64,000 nucleotides of DNA from Streptomyces sp. PH10-H1 (GCF_030063355.1 NZ_JASISZ010000029.1:1-64000); one strand, 5' to 3'; positions 27,738-36,929 are shown, numbered from the stretch's first letter. Notes: generated from the letters alone by a model not told the origin. Numbers and translations are program-made.

Positions 27738-28532
27738 CTACTGGGCCGCGGGCTCGCCCTGCGGGGCGGCGGTCGCTACTGCGTTCGCGGCACCGGCCGT
27801 GACGGACTCGTAGTAGACCGAGCGTGCCTGCTTGGACCGCAGGGCCGCGGACTTACGGACCAGACCCTCGAGAGCGGTACGGACGCTCATGACGGTGACC
27901 GCACGCTCCGGTGTCGAGATCGCCGTGGTGACCTCCGCCGCCGACGCCGGTGCACCCTGCTTGACCAGGAAGTCCTCGACGACCTTCACCAGCTTGTCGG
28001 CCTTGGGCGCGGCCGCCTTGCCGTCGGCCGGCTTGGCGGTGGCTGCCTTCTCGGTGGTCGCCTTGGCGGGCTTCGTAGCCGTCTTGGCGGTGGTGGACTT
28101 GGCGGTGGCCGTCTTGGCGGTGGCCGTCTTGACCGCGTGACCGGCGTCGGCCGCGCTGCTCTTGTTGTCGTTCTTGCGGCCGCGGCCGACCGTACGGCCC
28201 TGGGAAGGAACGGCCTTGCGTGCGGCGCGGCGCCTGGCTCCGGGAACCTTCGGCGTCTTCGCGTGCGACACCACGTGGGCTTCGGGCTCACTCGACGCGG
28301 CCGTGTGCGCTTCGCCCTGCTCGGAAGCGGACTGCTGCTTCTTGGAGCTGACGGCGTCCTGCATGCTCAGCAGCATCTCCCGGTCCTGCACCAGGATCTC
28401 CAGCTCCTCCTGGAGTGCGGCGATCTGCGCGATGACCCGGTCGCGGTCACCCTCGTTCTGCCGCAGATCGGCGGCGACGCGGGCCTCGTACTCGCCCTGC
28501 AGACTCTGGCTCTTGGACATGACGTCCGACAT
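27738..28532 (-). CDS. Histone H1-like regulatory protein (coiled coil, KTATAK linker, C-terminal winged-helix-like domain)
   Basis: About 264 residues from ATG 28532. Residues ~1-60 form a charged helix/coiled coil (DRDRVIAQIAALQEELEILVQ). The middle ~90-170 is basic and low-complexity, rich in Lys-Thr-Ala units (KTATAKTATAKSTTAKTAT, KPAKATTEKAATAK), like the tail of histone H1. The last ~80 residues (ADKLVKVVEDFLVKQGAPAS, VMSVRTALEGLVRKSAALRSK) look like a small winged-helix domain. DNA binding and nucleoid or transcription control are inferred from composition and layout. The gene is monocistronic with a long upstream region. Confidence 0.75.
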   Translation of the reverse strand: MSDVMSKSQSLQGEYEARVAADLRQNEGDRDRVIAQIAALQEELEILVQDREMLLSMQDAVSSKKQQSASEQGEAHTAASSEPEAHVVSHAKTPKVPGARRRAARKAVPSQGRTVGRGRKNDNKSSAADAGHAVKTATAKTATAKSTTAKTATKPAKATTEKAATAKPADGKAAAPKADKLVKVVEDFLVKQGAPASAAEVTTAISTPERAVTVMSVRTALEGLVRKSAALRSKQARSVYYESVTAGAANAVATAAPQGEPAAQ

Positions 28533-29094
28533 GGATACCACTCGCCTTTCCTTGCTCTCTTCGCGTCTTTGATGACCGTGATGGTAGCCATCAACGTATG
28601 GGGCGATATTCGAAACGGACGCGCACATCACATCTCGTGGTCCGGGCCGGACCGCGCTCCACCGACATCCGGATGACTACGACCATCCCAGTCAACGTCC
28701 GCGAAAGCCAACTCGGTTCCCCGGATCTCGTCCGGGAGGTTACATCTTCCGGGCGCGAGGCGATAGAAGCACGGGTCCCCGTTGACCTGGAAGGGTGCAC
28801 ACTTATCGGCGAATTCCTTTCGCCTCGGGGGGAGTTCGACCGTCCGCCCGGCGGACGGCTGCTGGGTCGCGGTGTGCCCGGTGTTCGCGGCGCGGCGGAG
28901 AAAGTCGACGAGCAGTTCGAGTTCGGTCTCACCGTATTCAGCGCGGATCTCGTCCACCGCGGTCCGATACGAGCCCAGCCATGCCTGCCGCGCCGGACGA
29001 TCCGGCGGTGCCCGGTCCAGGCGGCCGACGTCGCGTACCGGCCTTCCCGGGCGGCGATCCGGCCCGGCGGGCGCCGACTCGTAGGGTGGCGCAC
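28533..29094. other. Intergenic region with a possible MarR-like 3' gene fragment
   Basis: About 560 bp between divergent genes. On the minus strand near 28850-29060 a frame reads QAWLGSYRTAVDEIRAEY followed by GETELELLVDFLRRAA, which resembles the C-terminal helices of MarR-family regulators; no N-terminal part or helix-turn-helix is present. This may be a small remnant. The rest holds promoters for the flanking genes. Confidence 0.3.
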
Positions 29095-29826
29095 GTGAAT
29101 AGACACATAGCGTTCGACCGGCTGCACAACTTCCGCGATCTGGGCGGCTACCACACCGACGACGGCCGCACGGTGCGGTGGGGCCGCCTCTACCGCTCCG
29201 ACTCACTCGCGAAACTCCACGGCGACGACTGGGACCGTTTCCAGGAACTCGGGGCCCGCACGGTGATCGACCTGCGCTATCCGTGGGAGATAGCGGCGAA
29301 AGGCCGGGTCCCGCACAGCGACGCCTTCACCTACCACAACCTGAGCATCGAACACCGGCCCTACGACCAGGCGGACATCGATCCGGGCCTCGACGTGGCT
29401 CGCTTCCTCGCCGACCGGTACGCGGAGGTGGCGCACGACGGAGTGAAGGAACTCCGCCAGGCCCTGGAGGTCATCGCCGCCGACGGCAACACCCCGGTGG
29501 TGTTCCACTGTGCCTCGGGCAAGGACCGCACCGGACTGCTGGCCGCACTCGTCCTCATCCTCCTGGGCGTGGCCGAGGACGACATCGTCGAGGACTTCGC
29601 ACTCACGGAACTCGCCACGGACCGGCTGATCGCCGACTGGACCACCGCCAATCCGGACCGGACCCTGAACTGGCCCGGGTACGGCAGGGCGCCGGCCGAC
29701 GTCATGCGCTTCTTCCTCGCGGACCTGGCCGCCGCCTACGGTTCCGTGCACAGCTACCTCACCGGCCGCATCGGCGTCGGCGACGACCTGACCGACGCGT
29801 TGCGCGCGAGGCTGCTGACGCACTGA
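29095..29826 (+). CDS. Tyrosine/serine protein phosphatase (DSP/PTP, CX5R)
   Basis: 243 residues from a GTG. The N-terminus (NFRDLGGYHTDDGRTVRWG, YRSDSLAKL) and the phosphatase loop FHCASGKDRTGLLAAL place it in the bacterial tyrosine/lipid phosphatase group related to MptpB/LipA, with the cysteine nucleophile in HCASGKDR. It removes phosphate from phosphotyrosine, phosphoserine or phosphoinositides. It stands alone, followed by a hairpin at 29860-29881. Confidence 0.88.
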   Translation: MNRHIAFDRLHNFRDLGGYHTDDGRTVRWGRLYRSDSLAKLHGDDWDRFQELGARTVIDLRYPWEIAAKGRVPHSDAFTYHNLSIEHRPYDQADIDPGLDVARFLADRYAEVAHDGVKELRQALEVIAADGNTPVVFHCASGKDRTGLLAALVLILLGVAEDDIVEDFALTELATDRLIADWTTANPDRTLNWPGYGRAPADVMRFFLADLAAAYGSVHSYLTGRIGVGDDLTDALRARLLTH

Positions 29827-29859
29827 GGCGGCGGCACGACTCGTTCGGCCGTGACGGCG

Positions 29860-29881
29860 CGGCCCGCCCGCAGGCGGGCCG
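29860..29881. terminator. Terminator-like hairpin
   Basis: CGGCCCGCC-CGCA-GGCGGGCCG, a perfect 9-bp stem with a 4-base loop, 34 bp after the phosphatase stop codon. Confidence 0.65.
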
Positions 29882-30272
29882 CCCTGGCCGCGCCGGCGGG
29901 GTCCATCAGGTCAATCACCCGCCGTGCGCAGCGTGTCCGGTCGGAGACCGGGATTCCACCTTTACGGTTTGTACGTTCCTACAACTCCCCAGTGCCCCCT
30001 CTGTTGTTAGTTACTCTTTAACCCGGACCGCAGGATCATGATTCACTGGTGATCACCGCCCAGTAACCCGTACAACACCTGCCATTCGGACGCGAATGCT
30101 ACGTGGTGAAGGCTGGAAGTACTCCACTTCTCCAGCCCGGCCCGCACCCCGGCCGATACCCACGGAATGTCTCAATGCCCCGGTCGGCACCCCCTTTCCG
30201 ATGACATCAGTCTGTCTCGCGACGGCGTCGCCGCATCCCGGCCGGTCGAATGAACGGGAAGGACGACACATC
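29882..30272. other. Upstream region of the phosphonate remnant
   Basis: About 390 bp, noticeably more AT-rich than its surroundings between 29950 and 30060 (TTTACGGTTTGTACG..., TGTTGTTAGTTACTC). TTGTA-N6-TACAA forms a short inverted repeat near 29970. No gene is seen; it probably holds the promoter of the decayed phosphonate operon. Confidence 0.35.
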
Positions 30273-31642
30273 ATGCAGAGCCCGATACCGGACGACTAGG
30301 AAGGATTCTGCCGGCGGTCGGGCGCCTTGCTGCGCAGCGCCATCAACGATCTCAAACGCAATACCGCAGCAGCCGCAGCAGAGTTGGGACTGACCGAGCC
30401 GGAACTCGAGGAATACTTCACGGGCCGGGCGGCCATTCCGGACACGATACGGCGTAGGTCGTCCGCGATCTGGCCGCTGAACGAACGCGATCTGCTGCCG
30501 GTCAGAAACGACTGCCCCGACGGCGTCACCGTGTTCGGCGCGGAGGAATCCCTCGCGTCCTCCCGGGTGTTCCAGCGGGGTGGCGCCGACTACTACGAAT
30601 GCCGTGACACCGCGATGTCGCGACTGGCGTCCTTCCGTCCGGAGTGGATACGGATGCTCTCGGTCGTCGAGAACGACGGCCTCGACGATCCTGCGGTGCA
30701 CTGGACAAGGGACATCTCCTCTATCAGTTCACCTACTTCGTCGGCCCGGTCAACTATTACTACCGCTGGGGTGACGAGTCCCATGTGCTGCGGATGCGGA
30801 CCGGCGATTCGATCCGGGGGCTGCCCTTCTCCCCGCACACGTTCACCGCGCGCAATGACCGGGAGCCGGCCTATATCCTCGCGCTGACCTACGGCGGCGA
30901 GCTCATGGGCGACGCCCAGCATGAACTCGCCGCGCTGGGACCCGATACGGCCCGGCGGTTCGCATGGGACGCGGATCCGCAGGCCACGCAGGCCAGGCTG
31001 CTGGCGGCCCACCTCGACGCGTCCCTGCTCCCGGTCCGGGAGCTGTCCCGGGGCAGCGCGGTCCACCCGGACCGGCTGGAAACGTTCCTCGCAGGGACGG
31101 ACGGCCCGACGGCGGCCGAGGTGGAGTCCCTGGCGACGGCCCTGCGGGTCTCACCCCGCGATCTACTGCCGGTCTCCCCGGATTCGCCCGGCGGGATCAG
31201 TCTGTGCCGGGCGGCGGAAAGCGCGTCATGGCACTACCCGTCACAGGAGCGTGCCGATTACTCGGTACGGCAGTTGGCCGGAAACCGACTGCACCCCTAC
31301 ACCCGCGCCGTGGAAATCCGGCCGCTGCGTGACCGGGATGCCACCGCCATCACGACCCATCAGCACCAATATCTCTACAACGTCGGCGATGCCACCGCGA
31401 CCATGGCCTGGGAGAACGCCGGCCGTCAACACGATTTTCAGTTGCGGCCCGGGGATTCGGCCTATGTCAGGCCGTTCATTCCCACGTCGTTCACCCTCGA
31501 CGATCCCGCAGAGGCGTCCTCCGCGCGGCTGCTCGCCCTGCGTATCGCCGGCCGGGTGGGAACCGAGGCCCGCGTGGCTCTCGGCTCGATGCACCCGGGA
31601 AGTCTCGACCGGCTGCTCGGTGAGAACCAGCAATGGTACTGA
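30273..31642 (+). pseudogene. Methylphosphonate synthase / HEPD-like bicupin dioxygenase, inactivated
   Basis: The reading frame starts at ATG 30273 (GGGAAGG upstream), meets an in-frame TAG at 30297 after eight codons, resumes in the same frame and breaks again near 30705 by loss of one base: PAVHW is followed out of frame by KGHLLYQFTYF. Restored, it is ~457 residues with two repeats of an XRE-like helix-turn-helix plus cupin, the layout of 2-hydroxyethylphosphonate dioxygenase (HEPD) and methylphosphonate synthase (MpnS). The likely iron site reads H-x3-Q (GHLLYQ) and a second histidine 37 residues after the Gln (LPFSPHTF), as in the 2-His-1-Gln site of MpnS, and not the Glu of HEPD. Adjacent pepM remnant supports a phosphonate role. 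Confidence 0.8.
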
Positions 31643-31710
31643 CCTCCCCAACGCACCCCACCACTCTCTTATCCAGCAACCACATGTCCAATTCATCGTT
31701 GCGGGGAACT

Positions 31711-32188
31711 ATGACGACACTCAGCAGGACAACGTCCACCGCGACATTCCGGCAGGTGATGAACGCGGGAGGACTCGTCCGCCTCGCGGGCGCGCAGCGC
31801 ACTCGGGGCCGCACTCGTCGAAGAGGCCGGATTCGACGCGGTGTGAGCATCGAGTCTTGAGATATCGGCGGCGCGCCGCCTGCCCGACGCGAGTCTGCTC
31901 ACGATGACCGACTATCTCGCCGCCGCCGCTCAGATTCAGGCGTCCTGCGGTATCCCGGTCGTGGCCGATGTGGACACCGGTTTCGGCGGCAATATGAATG
32001 TCGCCCATATGGTGCGGGAATACGAGCGGGCCGGCGTCACCGCCGTATGTATCGAGGACAAACACTTTCCGAAGATGAACAGTTTCGTCGACAAGGGCCA
32101 GGTGCTGCTCGACGCGGACGACTTCTACCGGAAGCTCCAGATCGCCAAGGCGGCGCAGGAGAGCCCCGAGTTCTACGTCATCGCCAGA
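31711..32188 (+). pseudogene. pepM: Phosphoenolpyruvate mutase remnant (pepM)
   Basis: ATG 31711 begins MTTLSRTTSTATFRQVMNAG. After VRLAGA the frame shifts (about 2 bases lost near 31795) to SALGAALVEEAGFDAV, then a TGA at 31844-31846 stands where the family has Trp (DAV-W-ASSLEIS). The frame then continues with DVDTGFGG and the PEP mutase hallmark EDKHFPKMNS. The sequence ends at EFYVIAR, about residue 160 of a ~300-residue enzyme, where it is joined to aminotransferase sequence. PepM makes the C-P bond by converting PEP to phosphonopyruvate, the entry step of nearly all phosphonate pathways. Confidence 0.85.
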
Positions 32189-33250
32189 GGCGTACCCGTC
32201 CATCCGGAGGGCGGGCGGCGCACCGCCGCACGCTCCGACCAGGCGTATCAGAACCCGGCCGGGGACGCCGCGCTGCGCCGGGCCATCGCCCGGCAGACGA
32301 CCAGGAGAAGCGGCGTCCTGGTCGACCCGGAGCAGGTGCTCGTCGCTCCGGGAGCGCGGCTCGCCATCCACTGCGTGCTCACCACCGTCCTCGGCGAACG
32401 CCCCGAGGTGCTGCTCCCCGCGCCCTACTGGGTGAGCTGTCCGCAGCTGGTAGCGATGGCCGGCGGCACCACGGTGCGGCTGCCGGCCCAGGTCGGTGAC
32501 GGACACCTCGACGTCGGTGTCCTCGAGGCCCACCGCACCGCGGCGACCGACGTACTGGTGGTCAACTCCCCGCGCAACCCCGACGGCGCGGTGACGCCCG
32601 CGGAGTCCCTCGGCGAGATCGTCGAACGGGCCGGCCGGCACGGCATCGTCGTCCCCTTCGACGAGGTGTACCGCGGAGTCCCGGTCACCGCCGAACCAGC
32701 CCCCTCGGTCCTCGACATCCATCCGCGGCTGCCCGCCCACTGCGTCGTCATCGACGGGCTCAGCAAGAGCCACGCCCTGGCCGGACTGCGGGTCGGCTGG
32801 GCGATCGCGGACGAGGGCCTGACCCGGCGTGCGGCCGCGGTGACTTCGCATCTGTTCGGCGGAACGTCGACCGCCGTACAGGAGATCGCCGAAGCGATGC
32901 TGGACGGCGGCGAGGACGTCAGGACAGGCATCGGCGCCGCGCCGGCCGACAACCTGCGCTACGCCCTGAAGCAACTGGCCGATGTGCCGGGCGTCTCCTG
33001 CGCCGACCCGGCCGGGGGGATCTTCCTCTTCCCCGATCTGAGGCGGTGGCTCGCCGAGTGGGCTTCGGCCGGAGCCCGGGAGAATCTCGCCGGCTGGCTC
33101 GCTGAGGAAGGCAAGGTCGCCGTCGTGGACGGCGCCGCCTTCGGCGCGCCCGGCCATCTGAGGCTCTCCTTCGCGCTGCCCGCCGAGCAGCTCGAGGAAG
33201 GCGTCGACCGGCTCCGTACGGCCCTGACCGCCCCTGCCCACCAGCGATGA
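32189..33250 (+). pseudogene. PLP aminotransferase lacking its N-terminus, fused in frame to the pepM remnant
   Basis: About 350 residues of a class I/II (AAT-fold) aminotransferase: YQNPAGDAALRRAIARQ, VNSPRNPDGAV (family NPxNPTG), FDEVYRGV, the PLP lysine in LSKSHALAGLRVGW and a C-terminal arginine in HLRLSFALP. The first ~60 residues, which carry part of the substrate pocket, are missing; the deletion joins it to pepM at about 32189. The combined frame is open from 31847 to 33250. Aminotransferases are common in phosphonate clusters, where they make aminophosphonates or process aldehydes. Confidence 0.7.
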
Positions 33251-33315
33251 CGGTCCCTCCCCGGGCCGGACCGCGAGGCCGGGCGGGGGAGTCGGGACCG
33301 GTAGATTCGAGTGCG

Positions 33316-34615
33316 ATGAAGCGTAGTTCCAGCACGGTTGACGCAGCGTCAGCCGCCCGGCGGCGTGGCCGGTATCCGGCCGGCCGGCTGTCCCGGCAGA
33401 TACCCGACGCCGGGCCGCCGCGGATGATGGCCCTGGCGACGTTCGTCAGCACCGTCGGCACCGGACTGTTCATGACCTCGTCCGTCCTGTACTTCACCCG
33501 GGTCGTGCAACTGCCGGCCACCCAGGTCGGACTCGGTCTGACCGTCGCGGGCCTGGTCGGACTGCTGGCCGGAATCCCGATCGGCGTTCCGGTCGACCGG
33601 CGCGGCCCGCGCGAGGTCCTGCTGGCCACACTCGCCGTCCAGGCCGCCTCGATGGCCGCGTACGTCCTGATCGACAGCTTCGCGGTGTTCATCCTGGTGG
33701 TCTGTTTCGACATGCTGGCGACCACGGCCGGCAGCGCGGCCCGCGGCCCCCTGATCCGCCGGGTGGGCGGCGAACAGGCGGCGGTCCTCCGGGCCAAGCT
33801 GCGCGCGGTGACCAACGCGGGCATCTCGATCGGGGCCGCTGGCCGCCGCGGTCGCCATCCAGATCGACACCCGCGCCGTCTATCGGGCGCTGATCCTCGT
33901 CAACGCGGAGACCTTCCTTCTCGCCCTGCTCGTGACCCTGCGCATCCCGCGTTTCGGTCCGCTGCCCCGGCCGGCCGGGGAGCGCCGCTGGTCGGTACTG
34001 GCCGACCGGCCCTTCGCCGCCTTCTGCGCACTGAACGGGCTGATGGGCCTGCAGTACCAGGCGTTGCTGCTTCCGCTGCCGCTCTGGATCGTCTCCTCGA
34101 CCGACGTTCCCCGGTGGACCATCGTCGGCATCATGCTCATCAACACCGTGATGTGTGTGCTGTTCCAGGTCGGGGTGGGCGGAAAGTTCGAGACTTCACG
34201 CCAGGGCGGCGTGGCGATGCGCCGGGCCGGGCTGATCTTCCTGGCCGGCTGTACGGCGCTGGCGCTGGTCCCCGGACTGCCGGGCTGGGCCGCGGTGTTC
34301 GTGGTGTGCGCCGCGGTCGGGGTGCACACGATCGGCGAACTGTGGCATGCCCCGGCGACCTTCGCGCTCGGCTTCGGGCTCGCGCCCGCCCATGCCCAGG
34401 GCCAGTACCAGGGCCTGTTGAGCCTCGGCCTGGACGGCGGCCAGGCACTCGCGCCCGCGCTCCTCATCAGTCTGTGCATCGGTCTCGGCCAGGCCGGATG
34501 GGTACTGCTCGGAGTGTTCTTCGCCGTCATCGGTCTCGCGTCACCGGCCGTCACCCGCTGGGCCGAGCGGACCCGCCCTGCGGTCGTCCCCCAGAGTCCG
34601 GCCCCTTCGCCGTAG
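33316..34615 (+). pseudogene. MFS transporter, frameshifted
   Basis: The first ~175 residues (MALATFVSTVGTGLFMTSSV, GIPIGVPVDRRGPREV) make five to six transmembrane helices of an MFS exporter. Near 33838 (GGGGCCGCTGG) the frame changes by one base; the second half (TLRIPRFGPLPRP through VLLGVFFAVIGLASPAV) lies in another frame and supplies the remaining helices. Without the shift it would be ~430 residues. It follows the aminotransferase remnant by 66 bp and may have exported the phosphonate product. Confidence 0.75.
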
Positions 34616-34754
34616 GGCTCGCCCGCCCAGGTGCGGCGCAGCAGCGTCATCTGCCCGTCGAGACGGTGGCCTGACGGCTCGTCATCGCCCGCCGCAAGAC
34701 CCCACTCCAGGTGCCGGGTGCCGCCGCTGCGGACGCGGGCTCGCGTAGGGTCAC

Positions 34755-35195
34755 GTGGTGGCTTTGTTCAGTATCGAGCGGTATTCACCCCTGCCCGTCG
34801 ACGAGGTGTGGCGACGGCTCACCCGATGGGAGCGCCATGCGGCCCATGTGCCGCTGACCAGGATCTCCGTCACGACCCCGCCGCCGACGAGGGTGGGCAC
34901 CGTGTTCGTGGCGCGCACCGGCCTGGGTCCGGTCGGATTCGACGACCCCATGGAGATCGTGCGCTGGGACCCGCCCTCGCCGGGCGTCGTGGGTCATTGC
35001 CGGCTGGAGAAGCGCGGCACGGTCGTCGTGGGCTGGGCGGAGATCGAGGTGAGCGCGCGGGACACCGGATCATGGCTCGTGTGGCGCGAGGACCTGCGGG
35101 TACGGAGGCTGCCGCGGCTGTTCGACGGCACGACGGTTCTGTCGGGCCGGCTGCTGTTCGGCCGCGCGATCACCGGCCTGCTCGCTGAACGGTAG
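34755..35195 (+). CDS. SRPBCC (START-like / polyketide cyclase-type) protein
   Basis: 146 residues beginning SIERYSPLPVDEVWRRLTRW, with a central GFDDPMEIVRWDPP and C-terminal helix GRLLFGRAITGLLAER: the helix-grip fold of the SRPBCC superfamily, which binds hydrophobic ligands. No pathway can be assigned. GTG start, no overlapping neighbour. It seems intact, in contrast to the genes just upstream. Confidence 0.75.
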   Translation: MVALFSIERYSPLPVDEVWRRLTRWERHAAHVPLTRISVTTPPPTRVGTVFVARTGLGPVGFDDPMEIVRWDPPSPGVVGHCRLEKRGTVVVGWAEIEVSARDTGSWLVWREDLRVRRLPRLFDGTTVLSGRLLFGRAITGLLAER

Positions 35196-35304
35196 CCGTA
35201 CGGGCCTCGGCCGGCCGGGCGTCCGTCGGATGTCCCGGGCCCGCGCGCGCCTGTGCCGATCCGGCAGGCGGAGAACTCAGCGAAGAAGACGGCGGAGCAC
35301 AGCG

Positions 35305-36330
35305 ATGAATGAACGACTGATCGTGATCGGCAGTCTCAACATGGACCTGTCGGTCACCGTCCCCCGGCTTCCCCGGCCGGGGGAGACCGTCTCCGGCGCC
35401 GATGTGGTGCGCGGTCCCGGCGGCAAGGGCGGCAACCAGGCGGTGGCCGCGGCACGGCTCGGCGCGCGGGTCCGGATGGTCGGACTGCTGGGCGACGATG
35501 CCCACGGCGCGGACCTGCGGGCCGCGCTGGTCGCAGAGGGCATCGACGACCGCGCGGTGAACGTCCTCCCGGGCACGGCCACCGGGCTGGCGCTGATCGT
35601 CGTCCAGCACGACGGCGAGAACACCGTCACCCTCTCCCCCGGCGCCAACCGGCACCTCGACGAAGCCACCTTGCGGACGCTCACGGACGGAATCGTCGCG
35701 GATCGCGGCGACACGGTCCTGCTTCAGCTCGAAGTGCCGCTGCCCACCGTCCTGACCGCCGCCCGCGAGGCCCGTGCCGCCGGGGCGCTGACCGTGCTCA
35801 ATGCCGCTCCCCTGCCCGAGCCCGGCCCCCTGATGGCCGAACTGCTGCGTGAGGTCGACGTCCTCGTCGTCAACGAGACCGAGGCGGCCGGACTGCCCGG
35901 TGCTTCCGGCATCGCTCCCCCGGCGGACCGGGACCACCCGGGCGCGGACCCCGCGGGTGCGGAGCCCGCACGCCAGGACGAGGACTGGACGGCTCGCGCG
36001 GACCGGCTCAGGCTGCTGGGTCCCGCGACCGTCGTGGTCACTCTCGGCGCTGTCGGCGCGGTCGCCGCCGGCTCCGGAGGCCACCACACCGAACCGGGCT
36101 TCCCGGTGGACGCGGTGGACACCGTCGGCGCGGGCGACGCCTGCTGTGCCCAATTCGCCATCGCACTCGGCCTCGGCCGCCCGCTCGCCGAGGCCGTACG
36201 CCGGGCCTGCGCGGCCGGCGCCCTGGCAGCAACCCGGCACGGCGCCCAGGACGCGCTCCCCTCCCGGGCCGCGGTCGACGCCCTGCTGGCGGGCGCGGCC
36301 CCGCGTACAGAGGTGCACCGTGCGCGCTGA
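35305..36330 (+). CDS. rbsK: Ribokinase (PfkB family)
   Basis: 341 residues from ATG 35305. N-terminal PfkB signature GPGGKGGNQAVAAARLG, substrate region IGSLNMDLSVTVPRLPRPGE, and C-terminal signature VDTVGAGDACCAQFA with the catalytic aspartate. It phosphorylates ribose or a related sugar with ATP. It carries an insertion of ~25 residues rich in Pro/Ala/Asp (around ADRDHPGADPAGAEPARQDE) not usual in ribokinases. It is far from the RbsABC-like transporter in this window, so co-regulation is unproven. Confidence 0.85.
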   Translation: MNERLIVIGSLNMDLSVTVPRLPRPGETVSGADVVRGPGGKGGNQAVAAARLGARVRMVGLLGDDAHGADLRAALVAEGIDDRAVNVLPGTATGLALIVVQHDGENTVTLSPGANRHLDEATLRTLTDGIVADRGDTVLLQLEVPLPTVLTAAREARAAGALTVLNAAPLPEPGPLMAELLREVDVLVVNETEAAGLPGASGIAPPADRDHPGADPAGAEPARQDEDWTARADRLRLLGPATVVVTLGAVGAVAAGSGGHHTEPGFPVDAVDTVGAGDACCAQFAIALGLGRPLAEAVRRACAAGALAATRHGAQDALPSRAAVDALLAGAAPRTEVHRAR

Positions 36331-36604
36331 CGGGGTGTGGCACCCCCGGCTGCTGCACCTGGTCGCCGCACCGGGCCACGGCGACCTGCTGGTCGTCGCC
36401 GCCGGGCTCCCTGTCCCCCTCGGGGTCGGCCACTACCGCGGCCGTCTCCCCTCCCGCCTCCCCGTGCGGCCCCGATCTCCGCGCGCACGATTGCCGCGCG
36501 TTCGGGGCCATGGATCGCCGGACTCGGGGCACGAGTGACCGCACGGCACTGAGCGGGACCCGGTCAGCGGCCCCGCCGCCGTGACACGCAACGGAGGAAC
36601 CCCC

Positions 36605-36871
36605 ATGAACTGGCGACACCGTGCGGCCTGTCGTGCTGAGGACCCCGAACTGTTCTTCCCCGTCGGCAGTTCCGGCCCAGCGCTTCTGCAGATCCAGCAG
36701 GCGAAGGCGGTCTGCCACCGCTGCCCCGTGACGGAGAGCTGCCTGCGATGGGCCTTGGAAGTCGGCCAAGACGCCGGCGTGTGGGGCGGGCTGGACGAGG
36801 ACGAGCGCCGGGCGGCGAAGCGCAGGGCCGCCCGTGGTCGCGCAGCCGCCGCACGGCGGATGGCGGACTGA
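36605..36871 (+). CDS. WhiB-like (Wbl) iron-sulfur transcription factor
   Basis: 88 residues starting MNWRHRAACRAEDPELFFP. The four cluster-binding cysteines are visible (AACRAED, then CHRCPVTESC), followed by the GVWGGLDEDERR beta-turn and a basic C-terminus (KRRAARGRAAAARR). Wbl proteins bind a [4Fe-4S] cluster sensitive to O2/NO and act with the principal sigma factor. The size and layout resemble WblA/WhiB1-type members; the exact ortholog is not assigned. Confidence 0.92.
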   Translation: MNWRHRAACRAEDPELFFPVGSSGPALLQIQQAKAVCHRCPVTESCLRWALEVGQDAGVWGGLDEDERRAAKRRAARGRAAAARRMAD

Positions 36872-36929
36872 CCCGCTCGATGTCATCGACGCGCTCGCCC
36901 GATGGGAGGAGAGCCGCGGCTCCCGCCCG

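Noticed and set aside
28598..29098. A 166-codon plus-strand frame upstream of the phosphatase
   Set aside because: Composition is arginine/proline-rich, there is no ribosome site and no family similarity; the minus strand carries the better, though weak, MarR-like signal.
31847..33250. A genuine PEP mutase-aminotransferase fusion enzyme
   Set aside because: Both parts are incomplete at the junction and the upstream pepM has a frameshift and a stop, so a deletion artefact is more likely than a functional fusion.
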